Of a stretch of DNA of 6,073 nt, positions 1-5,890 are shown one piece after another. Position numbers and translations under genes: made by a program. The notes under the pieces are model-generated. The model was not told where the DNA came from. It was given only the letters and a program-made list of their open reading frames with translations, and made no database searches. Where the stretch lies: NCBI GenBank assembly GCA_934668285.1, contig CAKUNB010000106.1:1-6073 (forward strand), written 5' to 3'. Within the stretch, counting starts at the first letter, position 1, and each line of letters opens with the position of its first letter. Origin of the DNA: an uncultured Oscillospiraceae bacterium (lineage in GTDB: Bacteria; Bacillota; Clostridia; Oscillospirales; Oscillospiraceae).

Positions 1-73
1 CCGATGCCCATTGCGCAGCCGTTGGCGGCTTTGCCGCCTTACGGATGCGGCATACCCCTTGCGGGTACATCGG
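1..73. repeat. Cluster of imperfect palindromes, non-coding
   Basis: A hairpin is visible with GGCGGC (24-29) pairing to GCCGCC (33-38) across a TTT loop. It extends outward through CCGT (19-22) and ACGG (41-44) with small bulges. A second small hairpin pairs ACCC (54-57) with GGGT (63-66). The outermost bases CCGATG (1-6) and CATCGG (68-73) are also complementary. No ribosome binding site or protein-like frame is seen. I read it as a degenerate intergenic palindromic repeat; it is not a terminator because no T-tract follows either stem. An upstream gene (dnaX is the usual neighbour of ybaB) may lie outside the window. Confidence 0.4.
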
Positions 74-100
74 CCCGTGCTGGCGGTATCGTAAGCTGTT

Positions 101-127
101 CGTAGGGCGGGGTGTCCTCACCCCGCC
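101..127 (+). repeat. Short palindromic repeat, copy A (CGTAG + 9-bp stem)
   Basis: The sequence runs CGTAG, then GGCGGGGTG (106-114), loop TCCT (115-118), then CACCCCGCC (119-127), a perfect 9-bp stem. An element with the same layout lies inverted at 226-252, where the stem sequence differs but still pairs perfectly. No T-tract follows, so it is not an ordinary terminator. Similar CGTAGGG-type intergenic repeats are, from memory, common in gut Firmicutes, but copy number in this genome cannot be seen here. Confidence 0.6.
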
Positions 128-146
128 GGTGCAGGCAGTATCGATT

Positions 147-179
147 GAATGCGGAATTCATAAGGCGGAATGCGGAATT
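147..179. repeat. 12-bp direct repeat with 21-bp period
   Basis: GAATGCGGAATT occurs at 147-158 and again at 168-179. The intervening bases also contain GGCGGAA, so this is a short degenerate tandem array. It lies between the two inverted hairpin elements at 101-127 and 226-252. A further small hairpin (GTGCC 185-189, GGCAC 194-198) follows. No coding or regulatory role is evident. Confidence 0.5.
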
Positions 180-225
180 GTGGTGTGCCTGACGGCACGG
201 ATTAAAAAAACCGCTGCGGCGGGAC

Positions 226-252
226 GGCGCGATGTGGGCATCGCGCCCTACG
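226..252 (-). repeat. Short palindromic repeat, copy B (inverted relative to copy A)
   Basis: On the + strand GGCGCGATG (226-234), loop TGGG, and CATCGCGCC (239-247) form a perfect 9-bp stem followed by CTACG. Read on the minus strand this is CGTAG, a 9-bp stem arm beginning GGCG, a 4-nt loop and the matching arm, exactly the layout of copy A. The two stems differ at several positions, each change being matched on the other arm. This suggests one repeat family whose folded form, not its sequence, is kept. Confidence 0.6.
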
Positions 253-301
253 CAAGGAATGACCTTGGGAGAAAAAACGCCCATGCACACGGCATAGAGG
301 C

Positions 302-328
302 TTGTAACCTTTGGGCATACATTATAAT
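302..328 (+). promoter_or_regulatory. Probable sigma-A promoter of ybaB-recR
   Basis: A perfect -10 box TATAAT lies at 323-328. The best -35 is TTGTAA at 302-307, giving a 15-bp spacer (16 bp if read as CTTGTA), which is short. Transcription would start near 335, leaving a leader of about 30 nt that carries AAGGAG at 352-357, 8 nt before the ATG at 366. The AT-rich stretch stands out from the GC-rich surroundings. Confidence 0.6.
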
Positions 329-365
329 AGAAATTCAAACAATACAACGATAAGGAGAACGAACG

Positions 366-719
366 ATGGCAAAAGGCGGCTACCGCGGCGGAATGGGCGG
401 CGGGATGAACATGAACATGATCAAGCAGGCGCAGAAGATGCAGCAGGATATGCTGAAAATGCAGGAGGAAATGGAAACCAAGGAATACGAGGCGACTGTC
501 GGCGGCGGCGTCGTGAAGGCGAGCGTCAACGGCAAGCACGAGGTCGTCAGCCTGACCATCGCGCCTGAGGCGGTCGATCCGGACGATGTGGAAATGCTGC
601 AGGACATGATCGTCGGCGCGGTCAATGAGGCCATGCGCAAGGCCGACAGCGAGGCGGCGCAGAATATGTCGAAGCTGACCGGCGGGCTGAACCTCGGCGG
701 GCTGGGCGGCCTGTTCTGA
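366..719 (+). CDS. ybaB: YbaB/EbfC family nucleoid-associated protein
   Basis: This is a 117-residue protein of the YbaB/EbfC family. These are small dimeric DNA-binding proteins that coat the nucleoid and are often encoded next to recR. What is seen: a Gly/Met-rich N-terminus (1-18), a Met- and Gln-rich amphipathic helix (about 16-38, with [16 protein letters not shown]), a central beta region (about 40-67) containing the family's characteristic G-G-G-V-V-K-A pattern and V-V-S-L-T-I, then a helix (about 75-104) and a Gly/Leu-rich tail ending GGLGGLF. The length matches the family (about 100-115). The start is set by AAGGAG at 352-357, 8 nt upstream. The stop codon overlaps the recR ATG by one base (TGATG), so recR is probably translated by coupling. 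In many Firmicutes dnaX precedes this pair; here at least 365 bp of repeat-rich DNA lies upstream, and the gene seems to have its own promoter. Confidence 0.95.
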   Translation: MAKGGYRGGMGGGMNMNMIKQAQKMQQDMLKMQEEMETKEYEATVGGGVVKASVNGKHEVVSLTIAPEAVDPDDVEMLQDMIVGAVNEAMRKADSEAAQNMSKLTGGLNLGGLGGLF

Positions 720-1318
720 TGCGGTATTTTCCCGCCGCGTTAGAGCGGCTGACCGAGCAATTTGCAAAGCTCCCCGGCATCGGCGGCAAGACGGCGCAGC
801 GGCTGGCGTTTTACCTCCTGAGCCTGCCGGAGGAGGAGGTCGCGGAGTTTGCCTCCGTGCTGGCCGAGGCAAAAAAATCGGTGCATTTCTGCCCCGTCTG
901 CCAGAATCTGACGGATCGCGACATCTGCCCGATCTGTGACGACGAGAGCCGCGACCACGGCGTCATCTGCGTGGTCGCCGACCCGAAGGACGTGATCGCA
1001 ATGGAGCGGGCGCGGGAATTTTCCGGCGTTTACCATGTGCTGCACGGCGTGATCTCGCCGCTCAATCACATCGGCCCGGACGATATCCGCATCCGCGAGC
1101 TGCTGGCCCGCGTGGCAAAGGGCGGCGTCCGCGAGGTCATTATGGCCACCAACCCCGACACCGAGGGCGAGGCGACGGCCATGTACATTTCGCGCCTCCT
1201 GCGGCCGATGGAGGTACGTGTCACGCGGCTGGCCTACGGCATTCCGGTCGGCAGCCAGCTCGAATACGCCGACGAGGTCACCCTCCTGCGCGCGCTGGAG
1301 GGCCGCAGGGATATCTGA
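719..1318 (+). CDS. recR: Recombination mediator protein RecR
   Basis: This is a 199-residue protein matching RecR in full length. RecR acts in the RecFOR pathway, forming a ring around DNA and, with RecO, helping to load RecA on SSB-coated single-stranded gaps. Visible domains: an N-terminal helix-hairpin-helix (about 18-34, LPGIGGKTAQRLAFYLL); a four-cysteine zinc finger (C58, C61, C70, C73); a TOPRIM domain (about 81-175) with E96 in the first acidic motif and D147-T-E-G-E as the second; and the C-terminal segment G178-SQLEYADEVTL typical of the family. All key residues are present. The ATG at 719 overlaps the ybaB stop, and no separate promoter is seen. The gene is followed by about 150 bp of repeats and then an intrinsic terminator, so ybaB-recR is probably a closed two-gene unit. 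Confidence 0.98.
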   Translation: MRYFPAALERLTEQFAKLPGIGGKTAQRLAFYLLSLPEEEVAEFASVLAEAKKSVHFCPVCQNLTDRDICPICDDESRDHGVICVVADPKDVIAMERAREFSGVYHVLHGVISPLNHIGPDDIRIRELLARVAKGGVREVIMATNPDTEGEATAMYISRLLRPMEVRVTRLAYGIPVGSQLEYADEVTLLRALEGRRDI

Positions 1319-1324
1319 GAGGAC

Positions 1325-1353
1325 GGATTGCCGCGCCCCTTCTCGCAATGACA
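1325..1353 (+). repeat. REP-like intergenic repeat, first copy
   Basis: GGATTGCC starts the element and CTCGCAATGACA ends it, with ATTGC (1327-1331) and GCAAT (1345-1349) as inverted ends. A related copy in opposite orientation lies at 1404-1433. Between the copies is a short hairpin (CCGCC 1365-1369, GGCGG 1374-1378). The stretch between recR and the terminator holds no convincing gene; short open frames crossing it have no ribosome binding site and are made of these repeats. Confidence 0.55.
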
Positions 1354-1403
1354 CAATTGATAGCCCGCCCCGTGGCGGTGTGTCCGCGCAGGCCCTCTGG
1401 CTT

Positions 1404-1433
1404 GCCATTGCGAGGCCGCAGGCCGTGGCAATC
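1404..1433 (-). repeat. REP-like intergenic repeat, second inverted copy
   Basis: Read on the minus strand this begins GATTGCCACGG and ends CTCGCAATGGC, matching the ends of the copy at 1325-1353. This copy is the better palindrome: ATTGC pairs with GCAAT at the ends, and GGCC (1414-1417) pairs with GGCC (1421-1424) around a GCA loop. The two inverted copies resemble paired REP/BIME-type units downstream of an operon. Whether they are mobilised by a transposase elsewhere cannot be judged here. Confidence 0.55.
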
Positions 1434-1475
1434 TCGTGCAGGCACTTTGATTTCAAAACAAGTTACTGACGATGA

Positions 1476-1517
1476 CCGTTGGGATTGGGCGGAAAGCCCG
1501 ATCCCAACGGTTATTTT
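1476..1517 (+). terminator. Rho-independent terminator after ybaB-recR
   Basis: A 15-bp stem is formed by CCGTTGGGATTGGGC (1476-1490) and GCCCGATCCCAACGG (1496-1510), with one G-U pair and the loop GGAAA. TTATTTT follows at 1511-1517. The stem is strong and the T-tract is on the + strand side, so it should end transcripts from ybaB-recR and insulate the marR operon downstream. It lies about 157 nt after the recR stop. Confidence 0.92.
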
Positions 1518-1566
1518 CGCGGCGCGCGGCGGCTGAAAGATTCCGAAATTGTTTACACTTTATTCA

Positions 1567-1595
1567 TTGACATTGGCGGGACAAAGTCTTAAAAT
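1567..1595 (+). promoter_or_regulatory. Strong sigma-A promoter of the marR-ABC operon
   Basis: A perfect -35 TTGACA (1567-1572) is followed by a 17-bp spacer and the -10 TAAAAT (1590-1595). The start point would fall near 1602, about 33 nt before the marR ATG. The -10 box is the left arm of the inverted repeat at 1590-1612, so a bound repressor would block RNA polymerase directly. Confidence 0.88.
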
Positions 1596-1612
1596 TGGAA
1601 CGTTCAATTTTA
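1590..1612. promoter_or_regulatory. Probable MarR operator (inverted repeat over the -10 box)
   Basis: TAAAATTG (1590-1597) and CAATTTTA (1605-1612) are perfect 8-bp inverted arms around the 7-nt centre GAACGTT, which contains the palindrome AACGTT. The site covers the -10 box and the predicted start point. MarR-family dimers usually bind 16-20 bp inverted repeats of this kind at their own promoters, so autorepression is the natural reading. A further GAACAA (1613-1618) just downstream is the inverse of a TTGTTC-like half and may be an extra half-site. Confidence 0.75.
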
Positions 1613-1634
1613 GAACAACAAAAGGAGACGAAAG

Positions 1635-2135
1635 ATGAAAGGGCCGCAGATGGCAAGCTTTGCCAAAAAATTTACGCGCGTTTATAACGCAATGATGCAG
1701 CCGCTGTGCGAGGAGCTGAACATGCCGGAAACGGCGGTGGACATTCTGATGTATTTTGCCAACAATCCGGAGTATAATACGGCGCGGGATGTCTGCCGGT
1801 TCAAGTATTTGAAGTCCGGTATCGTCTCCTTCCATATCGACCGCATGGTGAACGAGGGGCTGCTCGAACGCCGCACCGTGCCGGAGGACCGGCGGGTCTG
1901 CCGTCTGGTCTGCACGGAGAAGGCCGCGCCGATCATCAAAAAGGGCCGTGCACTGCAAATGCAGTTCGGCCGTGCGATCACCGCCGGGCTGGACGAGGCG
2001 ACGATGGAAACGCTGAAATTTTCCATGCAAACGGTCAATAATAATCTGGAGCGGCTGCTGCACGAGCAGTGTGCGGCTGCGGGTCAGCGCTCGGTGGACG
2101 CAGACCGGAAGGAAATGGAGGAAGGTTCATGTTAA
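1635..2135 (+). CDS. MarR-family transcriptional regulator of the ABC exporter operon
   Basis: This is a 166-residue winged helix-turn-helix protein of the MarR type, a dimeric repressor usually released from DNA by small hydrophobic or toxic ligands. Seen: N-terminal dimerisation helices (about 7-45); an HTH with the recognition helix at about 60-75 (L59-K-S-G-I-V-S-F-H-I-D-R-M-V); then G75-L-L-E-R-R and the wing, with the hallmark E84-D-R-R-V-C-R-L and T94-E-K; and a C-terminal helix (about 118-143). AAAGGAG at 1621-1627 lies 7 nt upstream and fixes the start. The tail beyond residue 145 is polar and overlaps the next gene by 7 nt, implying translational coupling. Six cysteines (including C25, C54, C89, C93 and the last residue) are more than usual; a redox role is possible but only a guess. 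Its position at the head of the operon, downstream of an operator-like palindrome, suggests it controls the two exporter genes. Confidence 0.93.
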   Translation: MKGPQMASFAKKFTRVYNAMMQPLCEELNMPETAVDILMYFANNPEYNTARDVCRFKYLKSGIVSFHIDRMVNEGLLERRTVPEDRRVCRLVCTEKAAPIIKKGRALQMQFGRAITAGLDEATMETLKFSMQTVNNNLERLLHEQCAAAGQRSVDADRKEMEEGSC

Positions 2136-3886
2136 AACTACTCAGAAGAATGAGAAAGCGCGAGGTATGGATGGCTGTGCTTTGCGCTGTGCTGGTGCTG
2201 GGGCAGATCTATTTTGAGCTGACTCTGCCGGACTACATGAAGGAGCTGACGAGCCTGATTACAGCGCAGGGCAGCCAAACGTCGGATATCCTTCACGTCG
2301 GTCTGAAAATGCTTGGCTGTACGTTCGCCAGCGCGATCCTGGCCGTCGGCTGTGGCTTTCTGGCAGCGAAAACGGCTGCGGGCTTCAGCTATTCCACGCG
2401 CCAGCGCCTGTTCTATCATGTGATGGATTTCGGTAAGGAGGAGCTGCAAAATTTCTCCATCCCCAGCCTTATCACCCGCACGACCAATGATATTACGCAG
2501 CTGCAAATGATTGTCGCCATGGGCCTGCAAATGATGATTAAGGCCCCCATCATGGCCGTCTGGGCCGTGATAAAAATCCTCAACAAGAGCTGGGAGCTGT
2601 CGCTCGTCACCGGTGCGTTCGTCGTCGTCATCGGCGCGACGGTGCTGACGGTCGTGATGATCTGCGTCCCGCGCTTCCGCATCGTCCAGCGCCTGACCGA
2701 TAAGATCAACCGCGTCGCCCGCGAAAATCTGACGGGCATCAACGTTGTCCACGCCTTCAACGCCGAGGAGTTCCAGAACGCGAAGTTCGACGTGCCGAAC
2801 ACGCAGATGATGAACACACAGCTCAAAAACCAGCGCCTCATGTCCGTGATGATGCCGATGCTGGGCCTCGGTATGAACGGCCTGACACTGGCCATTTACT
2901 GGGTCGGCGCGGCGCTCATCAACCGGATCGCAATGTCCGATCTGGCGGGCCGCGCGGAGATGTTCAGCGAGGTCATCGTGTTCAGCACGTATGCAAGCTA
3001 CGTCGTCATGTCGTTTATGATGATGATTTTGATTTTCATGATGCTCCCAAACGCACAGGTTTCTGCGGAGCGTATCAACGAAGTCCTCGACTGCCATGTG
3101 GACGTGGAAGAGGGCAAGACGACCGACAGCAAGGAAAAAGGTACGGTCGAGTTCCGCAATGTTTCCTTCTGTTATCCGGGTGCTGCGGAGCAGGAACTGA
3201 CGAATATCAATTTCCGCGTCGGGCAGGGACAGACCCTCGCCATTATCGGCGCGACCGGCAGCGGCAAGACCACGCTCATCAGCCTCATCCCGCGCTTTTA
3301 CGACGCGACGCAGGGCGAGGTGCTGGTCGATGGCGTGAACGTGAAGGACTACGCCTTCGACGCGCTGTATGACCGGCTCGGCTATGTGACGCAGAAGGCC
3401 GTCCTGTTCTCCGGCAGCATCCGCGAGAACGTGCTCTTTGGCGAAAGCGCCGCGCCCGCAACGGATGAAACGGTGAAGGAGGCCATCGACCTGTCGCAGG
3501 CGGCGGAATTCGTTGACAAGCTCTCCGAGGGAACGGATTATCACATCGCCCAGCTCGGCCGCAACGTGTCCGGCGGCCAGAAGCAGCGGCTTTCCATCGC
3601 CCGCGCGCTGGCCCGCAAGCCGGAGATTTTGATTTTCGACGACAGCTTCTCCGCGCTGGACTACAAGACCGACGCGACGCTCCGCGCCGGACTGGAAAAG
3701 CAGCTGCACGACACGACGAAGATCATCGTCGCCCAGCGCATCAGCACCATCCGCCATGCCGACCAGATCCTCGTCCTCGAGCGCGGCGAGATCGCCGGCA
3801 TCGGCACCCATGAAGAATTGATGCAATCCTGCGCGGTCTACCGCGAAATCGCAACCTCCCAGCTCAGCGCTGCGGAGCTTGCCTGA
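2129..3886 (+). CDS. ABC exporter half-transporter, subunit with degenerate ATP site
   Basis: This is a 585-residue membrane protein: a six-helix exporter domain (segments about 14-30, 61-80, 132-150, 157-180, 243-263, 282-306) fused to a nucleotide-binding domain. ATP-site motifs: Tyr349 (A-loop), Walker A GATGSGKT (374-381, Lys380), Q-loop Gln422, signature VSGGQ (480-484), Walker B ILIFD with Asp504, D-loop SALD (508-511). Two catalytic positions are altered: Asp505 replaces the usual Glu, and Gln536 (VAQR) replaces the switch His. The same pair of changes is known in TM287, the degenerate partner of TM287/288, and LmrC-type subunits are comparable. It should therefore work as a heterodimer with the next gene product, exporting drugs, lipids or peptides across the inner membrane; the substrate is unknown. 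The ATG at 2129 is chosen over an in-frame upstream one at 2069 because GGAGGAAGG (2117-2125) lies just before it and the extra 20 residues look like marR read in another frame. Confidence 0.95.
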   Translation: MLKLLRRMRKREVWMAVLCAVLVLGQIYFELTLPDYMKELTSLITAQGSQTSDILHVGLKMLGCTFASAILAVGCGFLAAKTAAGFSYSTRQRLFYHVMDFGKEELQNFSIPSLITRTTNDITQLQMIVAMGLQMMIKAPIMAVWAVIKILNKSWELSLVTGAFVVVIGATVLTVVMICVPRFRIVQRLTDKINRVARENLTGINVVHAFNAEEFQNAKFDVPNTQMMNTQLKNQRLMSVMMPMLGLGMNGLTLAIYWVGAALINRIAMSDLAGRAEMFSEVIVFSTYASYVVMSFMMMILIFMMLPNAQVSAERINEVLDCHVDVEEGKTTDSKEKGTVEFRNVSFCYPGAAEQELTNINFRVGQGQTLAIIGATGSGKTTLISLIPRFYDATQGEVLVDGVNVKDYAFDALYDRLGYVTQKAVLFSGSIRENVLFGESAAPATDETVKEAIDLSQAAEFVDKLSEGTDYHIAQLGRNVSGGQKQRLSIARALARKPEILIFDDSFSALDYKTDATLRAGLEKQLHDTTKIIVAQRISTIRHADQILVLERGEIAGIGTHEELMQSCAVYREIATSQLSAAELA

Positions 3887-3899
3887 AGGAGGCGAGCTT

Positions 3900-5684
3900 A
3901 TGCATCCCATGAATCGATCGATGGAGAAGGGCAACCTTGGCGAGGCCCTTCGGAAAATGAAAGCTTATATGCGCCCCCGCGACCTTGTGGCGACGCTCGT
4001 CGCGCTGCTGCTGGCGGCGCTCGGCGCGGTGCTGACGATCATCGGCCCGGATAAGGTCGGCCAGATCACGAACCTGATGGCGGAGGGATTGGTTGGCGCG
4101 ATTGACATGACTGCTATTGCCCGTATCGGCATTTTCCTTGCAGTCATCTACGGCGTCAGCGCCCTTTCTACCTTCACGCAGCACTATATCATGGCGACTG
4201 TAACGCTGAAGCTGTCCCGTAAAATGCGCGGTGAGCTGTCGCAGAAAATCAACCGCGTGCCGCAGAAGTACTTTAATACCACCTCACAGGGCGATATTCT
4301 CAGCCGCATCACAAACGACGTTTCCACGCTGCAGCAGGCGCTGACCAACAGCATGCCAACGGTCATCAGCGCTGCGACGCAGTTTGTCGGCTGCCTGATT
4401 ATGATGTTCGCAACCGAATGGCGGCTGGCGCTGACCTCGCTCGGCATCACGCTCGTCGGCCTGTTTGTCATCGTGCTCATCATGAGCCGCTCCCAGCGCT
4501 ACTTCCGCGAGCGGCAGCAGAGCCTCGGTGATCTGAACGGTTACGTTGAAGAAATGTACTCCGGCCACGAGGTCGTCCGCATCTCCCGCGCGGGCAAGGA
4601 CGTCAAGCAGCGCTTCGATGGGCTGAACGATGCCGTTTACGGCGCGAACTGGAAGTCGCAGTTCCTCTCCGGCATGATGCAGCCGCTCATGAGCGTCATC
4701 GGCAACGTCGCGTATGTCGCCGTCTGCGTGCTCGGCTCGGTGCTGGTGATCAACGGCACGATCAAGTTCGGCGTGATCGTTTCGTTTATCATCTATGTCC
4801 GCCTGTTTACCTCGCCGCTGACGCAGATTGCGCAGAGCCTGACCAATTTGCAGACCGCCGCTGCCTCGGCAAACCGCGTTTTTGAGTTTATGGAGAGCGA
4901 GGAGCTGGAGGATGAGAGCGGCAAGCAGCTGCGGCTTCCGAGTGTGCGCGGCGCCGTGACGTTTGACCACGTCCGCTTCAGCTACCCCGATACGCCCGAT
5001 AAGATCATCATCCGCGACTTCTCCGCGCAGGTGCAGCCCGGCCAGAAGGTCGCCATCGTCGGCCCGACCGGCGCAGGCAAGACGACGATGGTCAACCTGC
5101 TCATGCGCTTTTACGAAACCTGCGGCGGCAGCATCCGCATCGACGGCGTGCCGATCTCAGATCTGCGCCGCGAGGACGTCCACGACCTGTTCGGCATGGT
5201 CCTGCAGGACACGTGGCTGTTTGAAGGCACGGTCCGCGAGAATCTGGTCTACAATATGCAGGGAATCACGCAGGATGCGCTCGAGCGCGTCTGCCGCGCC
5301 TGCGGGCTGGATAAATTCGTCCACTCGCTGCCAAAGGGCTTTGATACCGTCCTTTCCGACAGCACGACGATCTCCGCCGGCCAGAAGCAGCTGCTGACCA
5401 TTGCCCGCGCCATGCTGCAGAATGCCCCGATGCTGATCCTCGACGAGGCGACCTCTTCCGTCGATACCCGCACGGAGCTGCTGATCCAGCGCGCCATGGA
5501 TGAGCTGACCAAGGGCAGAACGAGCTTCGTTATCGCCCACCGTCTGTCCACGATCAAAAACGCCGACCTCATCCTTGTCATGCGCGATGGCGACGTGATC
5601 GAAAGCGGCAACCACGAGACCCTCATGGCCAAAGGCGGCTTCTACGCCGACCTGTACAACAGCCAATTCGAGCAATCGGCATAA
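3900..5684 (+). CDS. ABC exporter half-transporter, catalytically competent partner
   Basis: This is a 594-residue type IV ABC exporter half: six membrane segments (about 29-49, 73-95, 153-172, 176-197, 261-285, 290-310), the intracellular-loop motif YFNTTSQGDILSRITND (124-140), then the nucleotide-binding domain. Motifs: Tyr362 (A-loop), Walker A GPTGAGKT (388-395, Lys394), Q-loop Gln436, signature ISAGQ (491-495), Walker B with Asp515 and catalytic Glu516, D-loop SSVD (519-522), switch His547. Its own Walker B and His are normal, while the signature has Ala for the usual second-position Gly. In a heterodimer this weaker signature would face the degenerate Walker site of the upstream subunit, and the good signature of that subunit would face this competent site. 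The ATG at 3900 is preferred to the TTG at 3879: AAGGAGG (3886-3892) sits 7 nt before it, and the longer form would overlap the RBS. The gap to the upstream gene is 13 nt, so the two are co-expressed. Confidence 0.96.
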   Translation: MHPMNRSMEKGNLGEALRKMKAYMRPRDLVATLVALLLAALGAVLTIIGPDKVGQITNLMAEGLVGAIDMTAIARIGIFLAVIYGVSALSTFTQHYIMATVTLKLSRKMRGELSQKINRVPQKYFNTTSQGDILSRITNDVSTLQQALTNSMPTVISAATQFVGCLIMMFATEWRLALTSLGITLVGLFVIVLIMSRSQRYFRERQQSLGDLNGYVEEMYSGHEVVRISRAGKDVKQRFDGLNDAVYGANWKSQFLSGMMQPLMSVIGNVAYVAVCVLGSVLVINGTIKFGVIVSFIIYVRLFTSPLTQIAQSLTNLQTAAASANRVFEFMESEELEDESGKQLRLPSVRGAVTFDHVRFSYPDTPDKIIIRDFSAQVQPGQKVAIVGPTGAGKTTMVNLLMRFYETCGGSIRIDGVPISDLRREDVHDLFGMVLQDTWLFEGTVRENLVYNMQGITQDALERVCRACGLDKFVHSLPKGFDTVLSDSTTISAGQKQLLTIARAMLQNAPMLILDEATSSVDTRTELLIQRAMDELTKGRTSFVIAHRLSTIKNADLILVMRDGDVIESGNHETLMAKGGFYADLYNSQFEQSA

Positions 5685-5710
5685 ATTTTTCAAAAAACAG
5701 AAAAAAGTGC

Positions 5711-5739
5711 TTGCAAAACACGCCACAGTGTGATAAAAT
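5711..5739 (+). promoter_or_regulatory. Promoter of tRNA-Pro
   Basis: TTGCAA (5711-5716), a 17-bp spacer and TAAAAT (5734-5739) form a good sigma-A promoter. Transcription would begin near 5746, about 11 nt before the mature tRNA. The 26 bases between the exporter stop codon and this promoter contain only A/T runs and no GC-rich hairpin, so exporter transcripts may read through into the tRNA. Confidence 0.8.
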
Positions 5740-5756
5740 ACCCGAGCAAACAAAAT

Positions 5757-5833
5757 CCGGGTGTGGCGAAGTTTGGTATCGCGCTTGAATGGGGTTCAAG
5801 AGGCCGCTGGTTCGAATCCAGTCACTCGGACCA
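5757..5833 (+). tRNA. tRNA-Pro (anticodon GGG)
   Basis: The cloverleaf closes completely. The acceptor CCGGGTG (5757-5763) pairs with CACTCGG (5823-5829) with one G-U. U8 and G9 follow, then the D stem GCGA/TCGC around AGTTTGGTA. The anticodon stem CTTGA/TCAAG encloses the loop ATGGGGT, with GGG at 34-36 (5791-5793) and G37 as usual for proline tRNAs. The variable loop is AGGCC, and the T arm GCTGG/CCAGT encloses TTCGAAT. A73 and an encoded CCA (5831-5833) complete the 77-nt gene. GGG reads CCC and CCU codons, fitting the GC-rich codon use of the genes upstream. The last 21 nt are repeated at 5997-6017. Confidence 0.97.
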
Positions 5834-5889
5834 AAAATGGACCGTCTCCTTTGGAGACGGTCCAAATTTTTGGCCGAGTGGCCGGATTC
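5813..5889 (+). repeat. 77-bp direct repeat, copy 1 (tRNA 3' end + terminator)
   Basis: This segment is identical, base for base, to 5997-6073 at an offset of 184 bp. It starts inside the tRNA T-loop (CGAATCC), includes the tRNA 3' end and CCA, the terminator hairpin, and GGCCGAGTGGCCGGATTC beyond it. The bases just upstream (TT versus GC) differ, so the left boundary is real; the right boundary is unknown because the window ends. A duplicated tRNA 3' end is the usual mark of tyrosine-recombinase attachment sites, but no integrase is in view. Confidence 0.9.
5838..5871 (+). terminator. Rho-independent terminator of tRNA-Pro
   Basis: TGGACCGTCTCC (5838-5849) and GGAGACGGTCCA (5853-5864) make a perfect 12-bp stem with a TTT loop, followed by AATTTTT (5865-5871). 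It begins 4 nt after the CCA. An A-run (5833-5837) precedes the stem, so it could also stop transcription from the other strand. It probably ends both tRNA transcripts and any read-through from the exporter operon. Confidence 0.92.
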
Positions 5890-5890
5890 G
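5853..5890 (-). repeat. Inverted, diverged copy of the tRNA-Pro 3' end and terminator arm
   Basis: The reverse complement of this segment aligns with 5813-5849 at 34 of 37 positions: CGAATCC, CACTCGG, CCAAAAAT and GGACCGTCTCC are shared, with two substitutions and small gaps of one and two bases. The whole 5813-5890 stretch is therefore one long imperfect palindrome centred on the terminator loop. On the minus strand only a tRNA-like tail is present; the bases before it do not form a T-stem, so there is no second tRNA gene. Confidence 0.8.

Noticed and set aside
45..353. 102-residue open frame on the + strand before ybaB
   Set aside because: It is composed of the palindromic and direct repeats of the intergenic region, lacks a ribosome binding site and resembles no family I know.
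1..365. Possible CRISPR or riboswitch in the repeat-rich leader region
   Set aside because: The repeats are few, short, inverted and unevenly spaced, with no repeat-spacer periodicity. No known riboswitch core is recognised, and the promoter at 302-328 lies after them.
740..1456. 238-residue minus-strand frame opposite recR
   Set aside because: It is a shadow of recR, whose zinc finger, TOPRIM and HhH motifs are unmistakable, and it begins inside REP-like repeats.
2138..3934. 598-residue open frame on the minus strand opposite the first exporter
   Set aside because: It is a codon-bias shadow: rich in His, Arg, Asp and Ala with no domain, while the + strand frame has every ABC motif.
5871..5890. 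GGCCGAGTGG after the tRNA terminator, similar to the D-arm of serine or leucine tRNAs
   Set aside because: No acceptor, anticodon or T-arm can be built around it. It is explained better as the inverted copy of the tRNA-Pro 3' end.
5813..5890. Integron attC site
   Set aside because: The long imperfect palindrome suggested it, but no GTTRRRY-type core sites or gene cassette are present, and the left arm is plainly a tRNA end.
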